From: Paenibacillus sp. SYP-B3998
Lineage (GTDB): Bacteria > Bacillota > Bacilli > Paenibacillales > NBRC-103111
DNA: 42,273 bases
Direction of reading: 5' to 3'
Assembly: GCF_010820665.1 (NCBI RefSeq)
Contig: NZ_JAAIKC010000023.1
Location: 1 to 42,273, forward strand
Part shown: piece after piece, positions 1-9,371 of the stretch
Numbering within the stretch: the first letter of the stretch is position 1
How the letters are laid out: each line of letters opens with the position of its first letter
Position numbers and translations under genes: made by a program
The notes under the pieces: model-generated
What the model was told of the DNA's origin: nothing
The model's input: only the letters and a program-made list of their open reading frames with translations
The model's database searches: none

Positions 1-15
1 GTGGACGCCAAAAAC

Positions 16-52
16 AAAGGAGCTAAGCACATACAAGCCGCTTAGCTCCTTT
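16..52. terminator. Bidirectional intrinsic terminator
   Basis: A 13-bp perfect inverted repeat (AAAGGAGCTAAGC and its complement, 16-28 and 40-52) encloses an 11-nt loop. T-rich sequence follows on both strands. It lies about 130 bases past the end of the minus-strand chemoreceptor gene and could terminate that transcript or one entering from the left edge. I see no other feature in 53-178. Confidence 0.7.
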
Positions 53-178
53 TCCGTTTAACTATTAACTTTTTTAACGCTTGGATTTGTCCCGCACATC
101 TTTAATTGTTACTTTTGGGACAAGCTCTTTTGTGTCTACAAACGTATTCAATAAACAGGCGGATGCGGGTTTGTCCGT

Positions 179-1918
179 CTAAAGCTGAAATTTACCAATT
201 GATGTACGCAAATCTTCCGCAATATGATTGAGCTTACCAGCTGATGAAGTGATATCAGTCAATGACGCCAGCTGTTGCTGGGAGGTATCTACCACATGCT
301 GCGCGTATGAGGATGAATTCTTCGCATGCGAGCTTGTCTCCGCTACAGAAGCGGCTACTTCCTCGGAGGTGGCCGCCATTTGTTGCGCCGCGGCAGCAAC
401 CTCTTGGATGCGAACGACAACTTTCTCTGACGCAACGAAGATGCGATGGAACGATGCTTCGGCCGTATGAGCCATCCCTTTGCCAGAGTCCACTTCCTGT
501 AAACACGCCTGCATCGTTAGGACAGCAATTTCGGTATTGTTAAGTACTTGTCCGATTAAGTCCGTAATTCGGTTGGCAAACTGTGTGGACTGCTCCGATA
601 GCTTGCGCACTTCACCTGCCACCACCGTAAAACCTTTGCCAGCTTCTCCTGCTCGTGCTGCTTCAATTGCCGCATTCAAAGCAAGCAGGTTCGTTTGCTT
701 CGCGATGCCGCCCATCAAACCAATCATATTGTTGATTTCCTGAGAATGACTCTCTAAATTCTGAATCACGGTATTCGCCCTTCTAACCGTATCGCTCATG
801 CCATTCATATTCGTAATAAGCGCTTGAAGATCAGTCTCGCCTTGCTTCGCTTCGCGAAAAGCTTCCATTGAAATGTCCGACACATCCGATGAGACTTCAG
901 CGATGCGTTGAACCCCGATCGACATTTCGGTCATTGCCGTATGCGTATCCTCATAATTCTGCACTTGAATGTCGGCTCCGCTTGCTACTTTTTGCATCAC
1001 TTCCACGACTTCGATTGACGCTTGGGAGGTTTGCTCCGCATGCGCAAGCAGTTCCTTCGAAGAATCCGCAACTAACAAAGAAGCGTCCTTAATTTGATGT
1101 AAAATATCTCGCACATTCGATTTCATCCGGTTTAATGAACCGACCAGCTCGCCGATCTCGTCTTTATTCCTCACTTTCACATCGCGATCGGCCAAGCTGC
1201 CCAACGACACAGCTTGTAAGGCGCCGGACACAAGCCGTACAGGTTTGGAAATGTTATAAGTAATCAGAAAAGCGAGACTTAGCCCAACAAGCACAGCAAA
1301 AGCCAGTACATATAGCATAGTCATCTGGCCCGATTTATAAATAACAGAGCTAGTTTCAGATGCTGCTGTTGCGCCTTCATGCTTGATTTGAACAAGGACG
1401 TCCACATATTTCTGCAAATTGAAAAACGCTTTATTGGAATCGACCAGTAATGCCTGTACTTCCTTATCTCTTTGACCCGATCCCTTGCTCAAATTAACTT
1501 CCTTACTTAATTGAACGAACTTCTCATGGTAGCCTTTATATGTATCCCACTGGGTTTTGAATGCGTCAAAATTCCGCTTCTCCTGCTCGTCTGTCAGTGT
1601 CCCCTCGAATTGTTTAAGCTGCTCGTCTATATTGTTAATTCCCGCAATTGCTTGTGTTTCCGTGGTCTGAATCTGCACCTTGTCGGTCAGAATAAACAAC
1701 TGCATATCCAGCGAGTGTACAAGCTCAGTTAAATAACTAATTGCGTTCACAGCCTCCACGCCTGGCATCCATGTTTTACTAATCTCTTCACTTTTATTCT
1801 GAATCAACCTCATATTCGTAAGGCTCATCCAACCTACACTACCAGTTAGCATCAAAACGATGATAAAACTGGTGAATAATTTCTTGCCTACAGTCATTCT
1901 TGGCAACCGTATGCGCAT
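179..1918 (-). CDS. Methyl-accepting chemotaxis protein with 4HB-type sensor
   Basis: Transmembrane chemoreceptor that would signal to CheA/CheW. A first membrane helix lies at about residues 12-32 (FIIVLMLTGSVGWMSL). An extracellular, mostly helical region of about 155 residues, probably a four-helix-bundle ligand domain, follows. A second membrane helix lies near 205-225. Then come a HAMP segment (ITYNISKPVRLVSGAL) and a long helical signalling domain with the conserved hairpin tip LLALNAAIEAARAGEAGKGF and VRKLSEQ. I chose the ATG at 1918 because GAGGG lies six bases upstream; an in-frame ATG at 1930 (four residues longer) has a weaker site. The ligand cannot be read from the sequence. The stop is followed by 34 open in-frame codons, which I regard as chance. 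Confidence 0.93.
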   Translation of the reverse strand: MRIRLPRMTVGKKLFTSFIIVLMLTGSVGWMSLTNMRLIQNKSEEISKTWMPGVEAVNAISYLTELVHSLDMQLFILTDKVQIQTTETQAIAGINNIDEQLKQFEGTLTDEQEKRNFDAFKTQWDTYKGYHEKFVQLSKEVNLSKGSGQRDKEVQALLVDSNKAFFNLQKYVDVLVQIKHEGATAASETSSVIYKSGQMTMLYVLAFAVLVGLSLAFLITYNISKPVRLVSGALQAVSLGSLADRDVKVRNKDEIGELVGSLNRMKSNVRDILHQIKDASLLVADSSKELLAHAEQTSQASIEVVEVMQKVASGADIQVQNYEDTHTAMTEMSIGVQRIAEVSSDVSDISMEAFREAKQGETDLQALITNMNGMSDTVRRANTVIQNLESHSQEINNMIGLMGGIAKQTNLLALNAAIEAARAGEAGKGFTVVAGEVRKLSEQSTQFANRITDLIGQVLNNTEIAVLTMQACLQEVDSGKGMAHTAEASFHRIFVASEKVVVRIQEVAAAAQQMAATSEEVAASVAETSSHAKNSSSYAQHVVDTSQQQLASLTDITSSAGKLNHIAEDLRTSIGKFQL

Positions 1919-2104
1919 GATATCCCTCATCTCTATTTGTACCTTGCTGTTAGTTATCTATGTAGTTAATCGTACAATAGATTCGTAAAGCGCATATAAA
2001 ATAATACGCTATTTTTCGACATTAGGATATCGTTTATTAATACTACATAACCTTCTTCTCTTAGTCACAGAAGAAAAAGGCGATCTAATTCCTCAACACT
2101 CATC

Positions 2105-4153
2105 TTAAGATGAGGAATTCAACTTTTCGACCTGGACGCGACCAGAAAAGAACGTCGCCCCTCCTCCCATATCAGCTACACGGTCGGGTGTAAGCGCGTT
2201 AACGAGGACTTGGCTTCCCGGCGAATCCGCCCAAAGTCCTTGACTGACAACGACCCCAGGTAGCACATCCGCCCCCACGGAGACGACAAGCTCGCATTCG
2301 CCGCGCTCATTCCACAATCTAGCATAGTCTCCGCTTGCTAAGCCTAGTAGCGCTGCATCGGCTGTGTTCATATGAAGCCTAGGCATTTTTTCCATCCGCA
2401 CGTGCTTCTCATTGTTAGAAAATGTCGAATTTAAGAAATTATGATTCGGTGCAGGGATGAAAAGAAAAGGAAAATCCCCATCATCCACAAGTGGCGTATA
2501 GGTTGGTAGTGGCGAAAAGCCCTTGCTAGCCAGTGTCTCGGAGTATAGCTCAATCTTGCCGCTTGGCGTCTTTAGACGACCTGGAAAGAGTGGCTTCGTT
2601 CTGGCCTTAGCATACTGCGTTTCTACCAACCCCTCGTACGTAATCCCATCGAGATTCGGATTGACGGGATGATCTAACGCTTGACGAATCATCTCTTCAT
2701 CCGTATCTCGAAGCTCCTGTTCCTCATAGTCCATTGCTTTAGCCAACAAACGAAATACGTCTACATTTGATTTACTCTCCTCGTAAGGCGCAATGACTGG
2801 CTGTTGGATTTGCACATAATGATGCCAATAGGAACGGTAGAAATCCGTATTTTCAAAGGAGGACGTAGCAGGCAGAACAATGTCGGCAAACAATGCCGTT
2901 TCCGTCAGAAACAGGTCATGAACGACCGTAAACAAATCCTCCCGAAGAAGCCCTTCTCTCACTTTATTGGCATGAGGAGCCACAACTGCGGGATTCGAGT
3001 TATACACATACATAGAACGAATCGGAGGATCTAGCTCAAGTAAGGCGCTCCCGAGCAGGTTCATGTTAATTTGGCGAGTTGGTTTGGTCAGTAAATCAGG
3101 CCGCTGCAGCGCAGCTGCGTTATGATCCAGATAGCCGCCGTTTCCTTTAATCGCGCCTCCGCCCTTATGCAGCCATTGCCCCGTTAATGCCGGCAGACAA
3201 GATATTGTCCTTACACACATGCCACCGTTGTCATGATGCTGCGGTCCATTGCCAATACGTATGAAGGAAGGCGTCGTTTCCCCATACATACGCGCTAAGC
3301 GATAAATGTCATCGACAGGAACCCCTGTAATGGTTGAAACGACCGACGGATTGTATTGCTTTACATGCTCTCGAAGCTCTTCATGCCCTACGGTATATTG
3401 CTGAAGGAAATCTTCATCCACGCTATTTTCTGCGAATAGAATATGCATGAGACCAAGGGCAAGCGCCGCATCCGTACCTGGCAAAATGGGAATAAACCAG
3501 TCGGCCCAACGGCCAGTTTGATTTTTATGAACATCAATGACGACGATCTGTGCGCCATTCTTACGCGCTTTCTCTGCGAGAACCACTTGATGCATGTTCG
3601 TACTAACCGCATTGATACCCCACATGATAATTAGCTTGGAGTCGACGGTGTCTTCTGGATCAATGCCAAAGCTGCCGCCCATTGTGTAATTGTAACCCTC
3701 GGTTCCCGCCGATTGACAGATTGTGTACAGCAACCGACTAGCCCCCATCCGATTGAAAAATCGACGGTCCATTCCTTCTGTCCCTATCCGTCCCATGTTG
3801 CCATAAAAGCTGTATGGCATGATTGATTCCGAGCCTTCCTCGGCGATGAGTTTTTTCCAGCTAGAAGTAATGGTCGTTATCGCTTCCTCCCAAGAGATAC
3901 GTTCAAAGTGATTCTCCCCTTTTGGGCCCACACGCTTAAGTGGATACTGGAGGCGCTTGGCGTCATAGATGCGAGCTGTCATGTTGCGAACTTTGTTACA
4001 AATGTTCCCTTGTGTGACGGGATGAGAGGGATCTCCCTCTATTTTCACGATTTTCCCGTCTTCTTTATGAAGCAGCAGGCCGCACTGATCTGGACAATCC
4101 AGTGAGCATACAGATGGAAAAATACCGTTTGGCTGATCGATCATTGTACGCAT
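2105..4153 (-). CDS. Molybdopterin-dependent oxidoreductase
   Basis: Member of the DMSO reductase / formate dehydrogenase superfamily. The N-terminus has the cysteine set CSLDCPDQC with a fourth cysteine in GNICNK, which fits a [4Fe-4S] cluster. A Molybdopterin domain (to about residue 480) and a C-terminal dinucleotide-binding domain (from about 560; PAPNHNFLNS, then LHMNTADAALLGLASGDYA) follow. About 682 residues is normal for single-subunit cytoplasmic members. There is no twin-arginine signal and no adjacent iron-sulfur or membrane subunit, so it probably acts alone in the cytoplasm with an unknown substrate. I chose the ATG at 4153 because AAAAGGAG lies just upstream; a longer frame to 4180 lacks a comparable site. 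No cofactor-synthesis genes are in the window. Confidence 0.88.
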   Translation of the reverse strand: MRTMIDQPNGIFPSVCSLDCPDQCGLLLHKEDGKIVKIEGDPSHPVTQGNICNKVRNMTARIYDAKRLQYPLKRVGPKGENHFERISWEEAITTITSSWKKLIAEEGSESIMPYSFYGNMGRIGTEGMDRRFFNRMGASRLLYTICQSAGTEGYNYTMGGSFGIDPEDTVDSKLIIMWGINAVSTNMHQVVLAEKARKNGAQIVVIDVHKNQTGRWADWFIPILPGTDAALALGLMHILFAENSVDEDFLQQYTVGHEELREHVKQYNPSVVSTITGVPVDDIYRLARMYGETTPSFIRIGNGPQHHDNGGMCVRTISCLPALTGQWLHKGGGAIKGNGGYLDHNAAALQRPDLLTKPTRQINMNLLGSALLELDPPIRSMYVYNSNPAVVAPHANKVREGLLREDLFTVVHDLFLTETALFADIVLPATSSFENTDFYRSYWHHYVQIQQPVIAPYEESKSNVDVFRLLAKAMDYEEQELRDTDEEMIRQALDHPVNPNLDGITYEGLVETQYAKARTKPLFPGRLKTPSGKIELYSETLASKGFSPLPTYTPLVDDGDFPFLFIPAPNHNFLNSTFSNNEKHVRMEKMPRLHMNTADAALLGLASGDYARLWNERGECELVVSVGADVLPGVVVSQGLWADSPGSQVLVNALTPDRVADMGGGATFFSGRVQVEKLNSSS

Positions 4154-4352
4154 AGAAGCTCCTTTTACACACACTTTCATTTAATATATACCGAATAAGA
4201 CATAAGCGAAAGCCGTTTCTGCCGATCTCTCTAAACAGGTCCCAGCAGTCTCCCCTCCCTTGAAGCACATTCTTCCGCATTCCGCTGTAACAAATATCAC
4301 AGCCTTACTCCTCCAAGATTCATTACAATAGAATAAATAGTTAAAAAGTAAC

Positions 4353-4371
4353 GATAAGGGAAGTGCTTATC
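4353..4371 (+). promoter_or_regulatory. Small hairpin over the ribosome-binding site
   Basis: GATAAG (4353-4358) and CTTATC (4366-4371) pair around a 7-nt loop. The likely ribosome-binding site GGGAAG overlaps the first arm and the loop, and the ATG follows at 4373. The stem is only six pairs, so any translational effect is inference. Confidence 0.25.
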
Positions 4372-4372
4372 C

Positions 4373-4669
4373 ATGAAAAAGGAACATATTATTCGCTTTA
4401 AACTCATTCGTAAGGAAGGCGTCAAGCTTCTCAGGGGCGTTATCTTCCTAGAAGAAAATCAAACTCCCTCCCTGCTCGATTTTGAACAATGCTTAAAAGA
4501 TTGCGGACACGATGTGCGCTTAGAAAATAAAGAGCAAGCCATTTTCAGAGCCTACAAACCGGGTGAAGAGTATGAAATAGACATCTTAGAGGATTATCAG
4601 GATGCCTCCAGAGATTCACATGCGGAGCAGTTAGCAAAAACCTTTCTCAAGGACAATTCTCCGCTTTAG
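4373..4669 (+). CDS. Hypothetical protein, 98 residues
   Basis: I do not recognise the family. The product is small, soluble and charged, with no membrane segment or signal peptide. It has a basic start (MKKEHIIRFKLIRKEG), a middle that looks like short beta strands (VKLLRGVIFLEE), and an acidic stretch (EEYEIDILEDY) before a helical tail. A plausible ribosome-binding site GGGAAG lies upstream. It sits 54 bases before the second chemoreceptor on the same strand, with no terminator between, so co-transcription is likely. A role in chemotaxis is possible only from position. Confidence 0.65.
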   Translation: MKKEHIIRFKLIRKEGVKLLRGVIFLEENQTPSLLDFEQCLKDCGHDVRLENKEQAIFRAYKPGEEYEIDILEDYQDASRDSHAEQLAKTFLKDNSPL

Positions 4670-4723
4670 CGAACAAAAAGATCACCTACGAATGAATAAC
4701 CAACGAGGGGTTGAAACTCAGTT

Positions 4724-5995
4724 ATGCGTATCGGATTGGTTCAAAAAATCGTCATCGGCATTATTACGGTTTCTATTGTCACCTATGGGACGAGCGCAAT
4801 TTTCATCCTTTATATTAAAGACGAAGTGTTAAGCGTCCTTCCCAGTTGGTTATTTACAATCGGCACCCTCAGCTTAGGCGTATTCTGGACTGGCTTGTTG
4901 GGATGGTTCATGGCTAGGTGGATTGTTAAACCATTAATTCGGTTAGCTAAATTAGCAGATGAGGCGGCACTTGGACATTTGGATATCGTGATTCCCGATC
5001 ATCCATCCAATGACGAGCTCGGCAATCTGAATACTTCATTCCAAAGTATGGTTCGTCAGCTTCGAGACATGATTATCGATATCACCACTCACGTCTCCGT
5101 GGCCGAACAAAGCTCAGCTTCTTTAAACAGCGCAATTGCGCATGCAGCCAAGCAAGCTGAACAAATCTCACTTAGTACGGATCATATTTCAACAAGTACA
5201 CATCAGCAAGAGCAGCAGTCCAAGGATTGTTTGGATGCTATTGAATCAGCGGCGCGAGCAGCCGTTGAGATGAACGGTAAAGCAGCAGACGTCCATATTC
5301 TCTCACAGCAAATGGTGGTCGCCATTGAAGAGGGCGGTACAAGTATTCGGTCATTGCTGAATGGGGTTTCGGATCTCTCCACCATCAGTCAGGAATCTAT
5401 CGCGCTAGCAGATAAGTTGAATGCAGGAACATCAGAAATTAGAAAAGTTTCGAAGTGGGTCGGAGAAATTGCGGATCAAACCCATCTGCTCGCTTTGAAT
5501 GCGAGTATCGAAGCAGCCCGCGCAGGTCAAGAAGGTGTTGGTTTCTCTGTTGTGGCGGTGGAAATACGAAAACTAGCTGAACAAAGCAATCATGCCGTCC
5601 AAAATATCGATACGCTCATCAAGGACATTCAATCCCAGGTTCAAAAAATGGAACAAAAGCTGAAATTCCAAGTTCAACATATACAAGATGAGCTTCAAAA
5701 AGGCGAGAAAGCGGGTTCCGCCATGCAGCAAATAGGAGCCTCCGTCCATGAAACGGCAAGCGCGGTAAGCTTGATTGCAAATACAGCTACTCATCAAGCT
5801 GAAATCATTGATATTTCAGAAGCGAAAGGGCAGGAAATTGCCAACCTCTCGCAGCTAATATCGGATAAAGCGCTGCTAGCTGCTTCTGCGACCCAAGAAC
5901 AAACCGCCTTTATGCAAGAAATTGCCGCTTCCGCGGAAGTCCTTAACCTCCAGACGATGGAGCTCAAAGAGAAAATCAGATTGTTTAGTATCTAA
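4724..5995 (+). CDS. Methyl-accepting chemotaxis protein lacking a periplasmic sensor
   Basis: Two hydrophobic helices (about residues 8-28 and 40-62) are separated by only about a dozen residues, so almost nothing is outside the cell. A HAMP domain (MARWIVKPLIRLAKLADEA) and a signalling domain with the conserved tip LLALNASIEAARAGQEGVGF and IRKLAEQS follow. At 423 residues it is shorter than receptors with a sensor domain. It probably senses a membrane or cytoplasmic cue, or works in mixed receptor arrays. The nearest purine-rich site (GAGGGG) is 13 bases from the ATG, which is long. A strong bidirectional terminator follows the gene. Confidence 0.92.
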   Translation: MRIGLVQKIVIGIITVSIVTYGTSAIFILYIKDEVLSVLPSWLFTIGTLSLGVFWTGLLGWFMARWIVKPLIRLAKLADEAALGHLDIVIPDHPSNDELGNLNTSFQSMVRQLRDMIIDITTHVSVAEQSSASLNSAIAHAAKQAEQISLSTDHISTSTHQQEQQSKDCLDAIESAARAAVEMNGKAADVHILSQQMVVAIEEGGTSIRSLLNGVSDLSTISQESIALADKLNAGTSEIRKVSKWVGEIADQTHLLALNASIEAARAGQEGVGFSVVAVEIRKLAEQSNHAVQNIDTLIKDIQSQVQKMEQKLKFQVQHIQDELQKGEKAGSAMQQIGASVHETASAVSLIANTATHQAEIIDISEAKGQEIANLSQLISDKALLAASATQEQTAFMQEIAASAEVLNLQTMELKEKIRLFSI

Positions 5996-6011
5996 TGAGT
6001 ATCTACGATTC

Positions 6012-6048
6012 AAAGAAAAAGCACACCAAAACGGTGTGCTTTTTCTTT
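6012..6048. terminator. Bidirectional terminator between convergent genes
   Basis: A perfect 16-bp inverted repeat (6012-6027 and 6033-6048) with a 5-nt loop has a GC-rich core GCACACC and A/T-rich outer arms giving U tracts in both directions. It lies between the plus-strand chemoreceptor and the minus-strand histidine kinase and serves both. Confidence 0.9.
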
Positions 6049-6051
6049 GAA

Positions 6052-9000
6052 TTAAATCATTTCTACCGCATGAATGATGCGGTCAATCTCTACTTGAATC
6101 TTAGCTGCGCTTTGTCTCCAGCGGTCCATGTTCTTTTCATTGTTCGCTAGTTCTAACTCCGTATCCAACATTCGAACGATTTCCAACAATGACTCTGCAT
6201 AGAAATTAGCAGCGATCCCCCTTAACGTATGGACCATCCGTCGGACTAATGCGATCTCTTGTTGATCCAGGGCAGTGTTAACTTGCGCTGAGAAAGAACT
6301 GTAATCCTGCTTGAACTTGTTCACCATATATTGAAAAATATGAATTTTATCGTCCACATTTTTCAAGACTTGCGCTGTGTCGATGCCCTTAATCTCGTAC
6401 AACCATTTAAGATTCTTCCATTTATTAATCATTTGCTCCAAGCGTACATCATCGACCGGCTTAATTAAAATATCGTTCATACCCAACTTCAAGCACCGAT
6501 CGATATCCTGCATTAAGACATTAGCCGTTAGCGTAACGATAGGAATTCGGTTATATCGCTTATTTTGGCGAAGCTTTTTCGTTGCTTCGTAACCATCCAT
6601 ATCCGGCATATGAAGATCCATAAGAACAAGCGTCCACGTATGCTGATCAATCTGTTCCAGAACCTCATGACCATTCTTAGCCATCGTCACATGATAGCCA
6701 AGCTGTTCCAACAAATGTGAAATAACCAACTGATTAATTTCATTATCTTCTGCAACCAAAATATAACCTTTGGGGTCAGCCTGCGCACTAGTCGATTTCT
6801 GATCTAGCTGAATCGGCTGCTGAGCATTCCGATTTTCATTTTGAATCAACATATGTAAAGTTTGATGTAGGTTGAGCCTGCTAATCGGCTTCATTAATAC
6901 AGCATCGGCCCGCAGCTCATAAGGAAAATGCTCCATCTCTTCTCGACCGAATACGGTTGTTACTGCGACAACTCTTGTCTTGTCTCGGTTTAAAGTACTC
7001 ATCACCCGATTCCATACGGGAGGTTCTTTCATCTGATCGATTTCCATATCGACGATCAGAAAATCCACCTCTGGGTAACCGTTTGCATGTGTCCCATCTA
7101 AGACTTCACAGAGTTCCGAGGCAGACGAAACCGTCTTCACCTGAAGTTGAAATGCCTGTAACGTATTTGCCAAATGCTCACGAACCAGCGGATGATCCTC
7201 AGCGAGTAGCACGTGATGGTTCCCCTCCGCAAACTGCACAAGCTCCTGCTCGCCTGCCGCTTCTTGCCGACTTTGCTCAAACATTACGTTAAAGTAAAAG
7301 CGACTGCCTTCTCCGCGTTTGCTATCTACCTTCAAAATACCGCCCATCGATTGTATCAAATGCTGGCAGATGACCAGCCCTAATCCTGTTCCCCCGTACT
7401 TCCGACTCGTGGAACTGTCCGCTTGGGTGAACGGTGAGAACAGCTTCGACAATTGTTCTCTAGATAAACCGATACCGGTATCTTCGATAGCAAAGGAGAT
7501 CAGCACATGCTCTTCCATATAAGCTTCTAGTCCGACACAGATACGAATATAGCCATGCTCTGTGAACTTAATCGCATTATTGGCCAAATTAATCAAGACC
7601 TGCTCCAAGCGAAACGCATCACCGTTCACAAAATGGGGCAAATCATCCGACGTTTCAATGATCATATCGATCTGCTTCTTCCCAAAAGAAAAGCTGGAAA
7701 GATCAGCTACTCGTCGCAATGATTCCTCCAAGGAGAAATCTACTTTCTCCAATGTAATCTTACCTGCTTCAATTTTGGAGAAATCCAAGATATCATTAAT
7801 CGTCCCTAACAGCGCATTGGAGGAAGATTCAATCTTGTTCAGGTAATCTTTCTGAATGTCGGATAGCTCCGTTTTTTGCATCAGCAGAGAGAGTCCAATG
7901 ATCCCATTCAAAGGCGTTCTGATTTCATGGCTCATTCTCGCTAGGAACTGACTCTTCGCCCAGTTTGCTTCGTCTGCTTCCTCTCTCTTCTTGAGATCGG
8001 TAATATCATGGATTGTTGCGATAACGCCAGCTATCTCCTCAGTTACACTATAGAAGGGAGATAAGGTCACATTAAACGTGCTTTCGCTGTCATCGGGAAG
8101 GATCATGCTCATTTCGAATCTTTGGGCTTTGTGTAGCGCAATCGTATGCTCGAATGCTTGCTCCCATAAATCCGCGTCATCTAAGGTCAGCATCGGGGCA
8201 AACGGGCGTCCCACCAGTTGGTCGGAGCGGAGCTGCAGCGTTTGACATAATTTTTGATTTACCGAAGTAACGATACCTTTGGCGTCAAAACCAAGAATAA
8301 AATCATCAGAGTTCTCGACCAGTGTACGATACTGCTCTTCCCGCTCCCTGATTTTGAATTCAGCCGCCTTATGTTCCGTCATATCAACAGCGGAGCCAAT
8401 CACTTCTATCACTTCACCATCTTGTAAAATCGGCTGCAGCGTCACGAGCACGTTGTATGAACCATACAGCGCTTCATAAGTGATTCGTTCACCTTCCCAC
8501 GCTTGAGCATAGCGCTCTTTCAGGAACACGGCTAACGTTTCGGAATAAAAGGCGACTTCATCCGTCCTCTTGCCTATGAAATCGTTAGGTATTAATCCTA
8601 ACTGCTCTAACAATTGCCCTTCAATCAGCACATAGACGTAGTCATCTCGATGCTTTTGGAACTTAAATGTGAATCCAGGCTGCAGCCTCAGCATGCCTAT
8701 CATTTCTCGTTCCATTTGATAAACCATATGTTTGTAATTTCGGGTTCGCAGCAAATATTTTAAATACAAAGCAATTAGAAACAAGCAGCAGGACTGGTAA
8801 AAGATGTAGATGCCAATAATTTTCAAAGACGTTCCATACAACAACCAGATCACAGCGTAGTAAAACACATAGAAAAATGCGCCTCCATAAAGCCATTTCA
8901 GCCAGTATGAACGCGTTTTGGCAAACATATAACTGGTTCCTAGCAACGCTACGAGACCAATGAGCAGCTGAGGGATTTGAATCCCACCCTCTATCCAAAG

Positions 9001-9291
9001 TCGGCCTGTCCATAAAAGAACAAACGTAATCACTAACGAAAGCGTCCCTCCTAAATATGCGGAAAGCAGCAAACCAACGCCCCTGAAATTCAGACTGACA
9101 TGTTCATCCATCTGAACGCTGAATAACATGAGACAGTTAACCAGTATGCCATGGGCAACACCAACGTACACCTTATGCAGCCAAATGGGCTTGGTGTCCG
9201 TATTCTTTCGTATAAAAAATTGTTCAACAAACAAGACAAAAATCGTAATGATCGAGAAGTTGGTTATTAAATCACGCAGCAGGACAATCAC
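6052..9291 (-). CDS. Hybrid sensor histidine kinase with PAS, two receivers and Hpt
   Basis: A 1079-residue membrane kinase carrying a complete phosphorelay. The N-terminal 190 residues hold about six hydrophobic helices, consistent with a 5TM-5TMR_LYT-like sensor. Two PAS-like modules follow (about 205-310 and 318-437; EEQYRTLVENSDDFILGFD). The HisKA box has MSHEIRTPLNG (histidine near 455). The ATPase domain shows NLANNAIKFTEHG, DTGIGLS and GGTGLGL. Receiver 1 (about 705-825) has DFLIVDME. Receiver 2 (about 855-970) has LVLMDLHMPDMDG. The C-terminal Hpt domain has MVHTLRGIAANF (histidine near 1018). The start is GTG with only a weak upstream site. It lies 80 bases behind the EAL gene and is probably in its operon. 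The signal and final target are unknown. Confidence 0.93.
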   Translation of the reverse strand: MIVLLRDLITNFSIITIFVLFVEQFFIRKNTDTKPIWLHKVYVGVAHGILVNCLMLFSVQMDEHVSLNFRGVGLLLSAYLGGTLSLVITFVLLWTGRLWIEGGIQIPQLLIGLVALLGTSYMFAKTRSYWLKWLYGGAFFYVFYYAVIWLLYGTSLKIIGIYIFYQSCCLFLIALYLKYLLRTRNYKHMVYQMEREMIGMLRLQPGFTFKFQKHRDDYVYVLIEGQLLEQLGLIPNDFIGKRTDEVAFYSETLAVFLKERYAQAWEGERITYEALYGSYNVLVTLQPILQDGEVIEVIGSAVDMTEHKAAEFKIREREEQYRTLVENSDDFILGFDAKGIVTSVNQKLCQTLQLRSDQLVGRPFAPMLTLDDADLWEQAFEHTIALHKAQRFEMSMILPDDSESTFNVTLSPFYSVTEEIAGVIATIHDITDLKKREEADEANWAKSQFLARMSHEIRTPLNGIIGLSLLMQKTELSDIQKDYLNKIESSSNALLGTINDILDFSKIEAGKITLEKVDFSLEESLRRVADLSSFSFGKKQIDMIIETSDDLPHFVNGDAFRLEQVLINLANNAIKFTEHGYIRICVGLEAYMEEHVLISFAIEDTGIGLSREQLSKLFSPFTQADSSTSRKYGGTGLGLVICQHLIQSMGGILKVDSKRGEGSRFYFNVMFEQSRQEAAGEQELVQFAEGNHHVLLAEDHPLVREHLANTLQAFQLQVKTVSSASELCEVLDGTHANGYPEVDFLIVDMEIDQMKEPPVWNRVMSTLNRDKTRVVAVTTVFGREEMEHFPYELRADAVLMKPISRLNLHQTLHMLIQNENRNAQQPIQLDQKSTSAQADPKGYILVAEDNEINQLVISHLLEQLGYHVTMAKNGHEVLEQIDQHTWTLVLMDLHMPDMDGYEATKKLRQNKRYNRIPIVTLTANVLMQDIDRCLKLGMNDILIKPVDDVRLEQMINKWKNLKWLYEIKGIDTAQVLKNVDDKIHIFQYMVNKFKQDYSSFSAQVNTALDQQEIALVRRMVHTLRGIAANFYAESLLEIVRMLDTELELANNEKNMDRWRQSAAKIQVEIDRIIHAVEMI

Positions 9292-9371
9292 CAGCCTATA
9301 TGGTTCTTCAATTTAGATTACTTCTGTATCTTACGATGTCCCTCTAGTAATGTCACTATTATTCTTAGATT

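Noticed and set aside
77..178. 34 open codons in frame after the chemoreceptor stop, which might be a readthrough extension
   Set aside because: An open run of this length is expected by chance fairly often, the receptor already ends normally, and there is no readthrough context.
2050..2119. Inverted repeats at the end of the molybdopterin oxidoreductase gene
   Set aside because: One overlaps the stop codon and neither has a T tract, so neither can be called a terminator with confidence.
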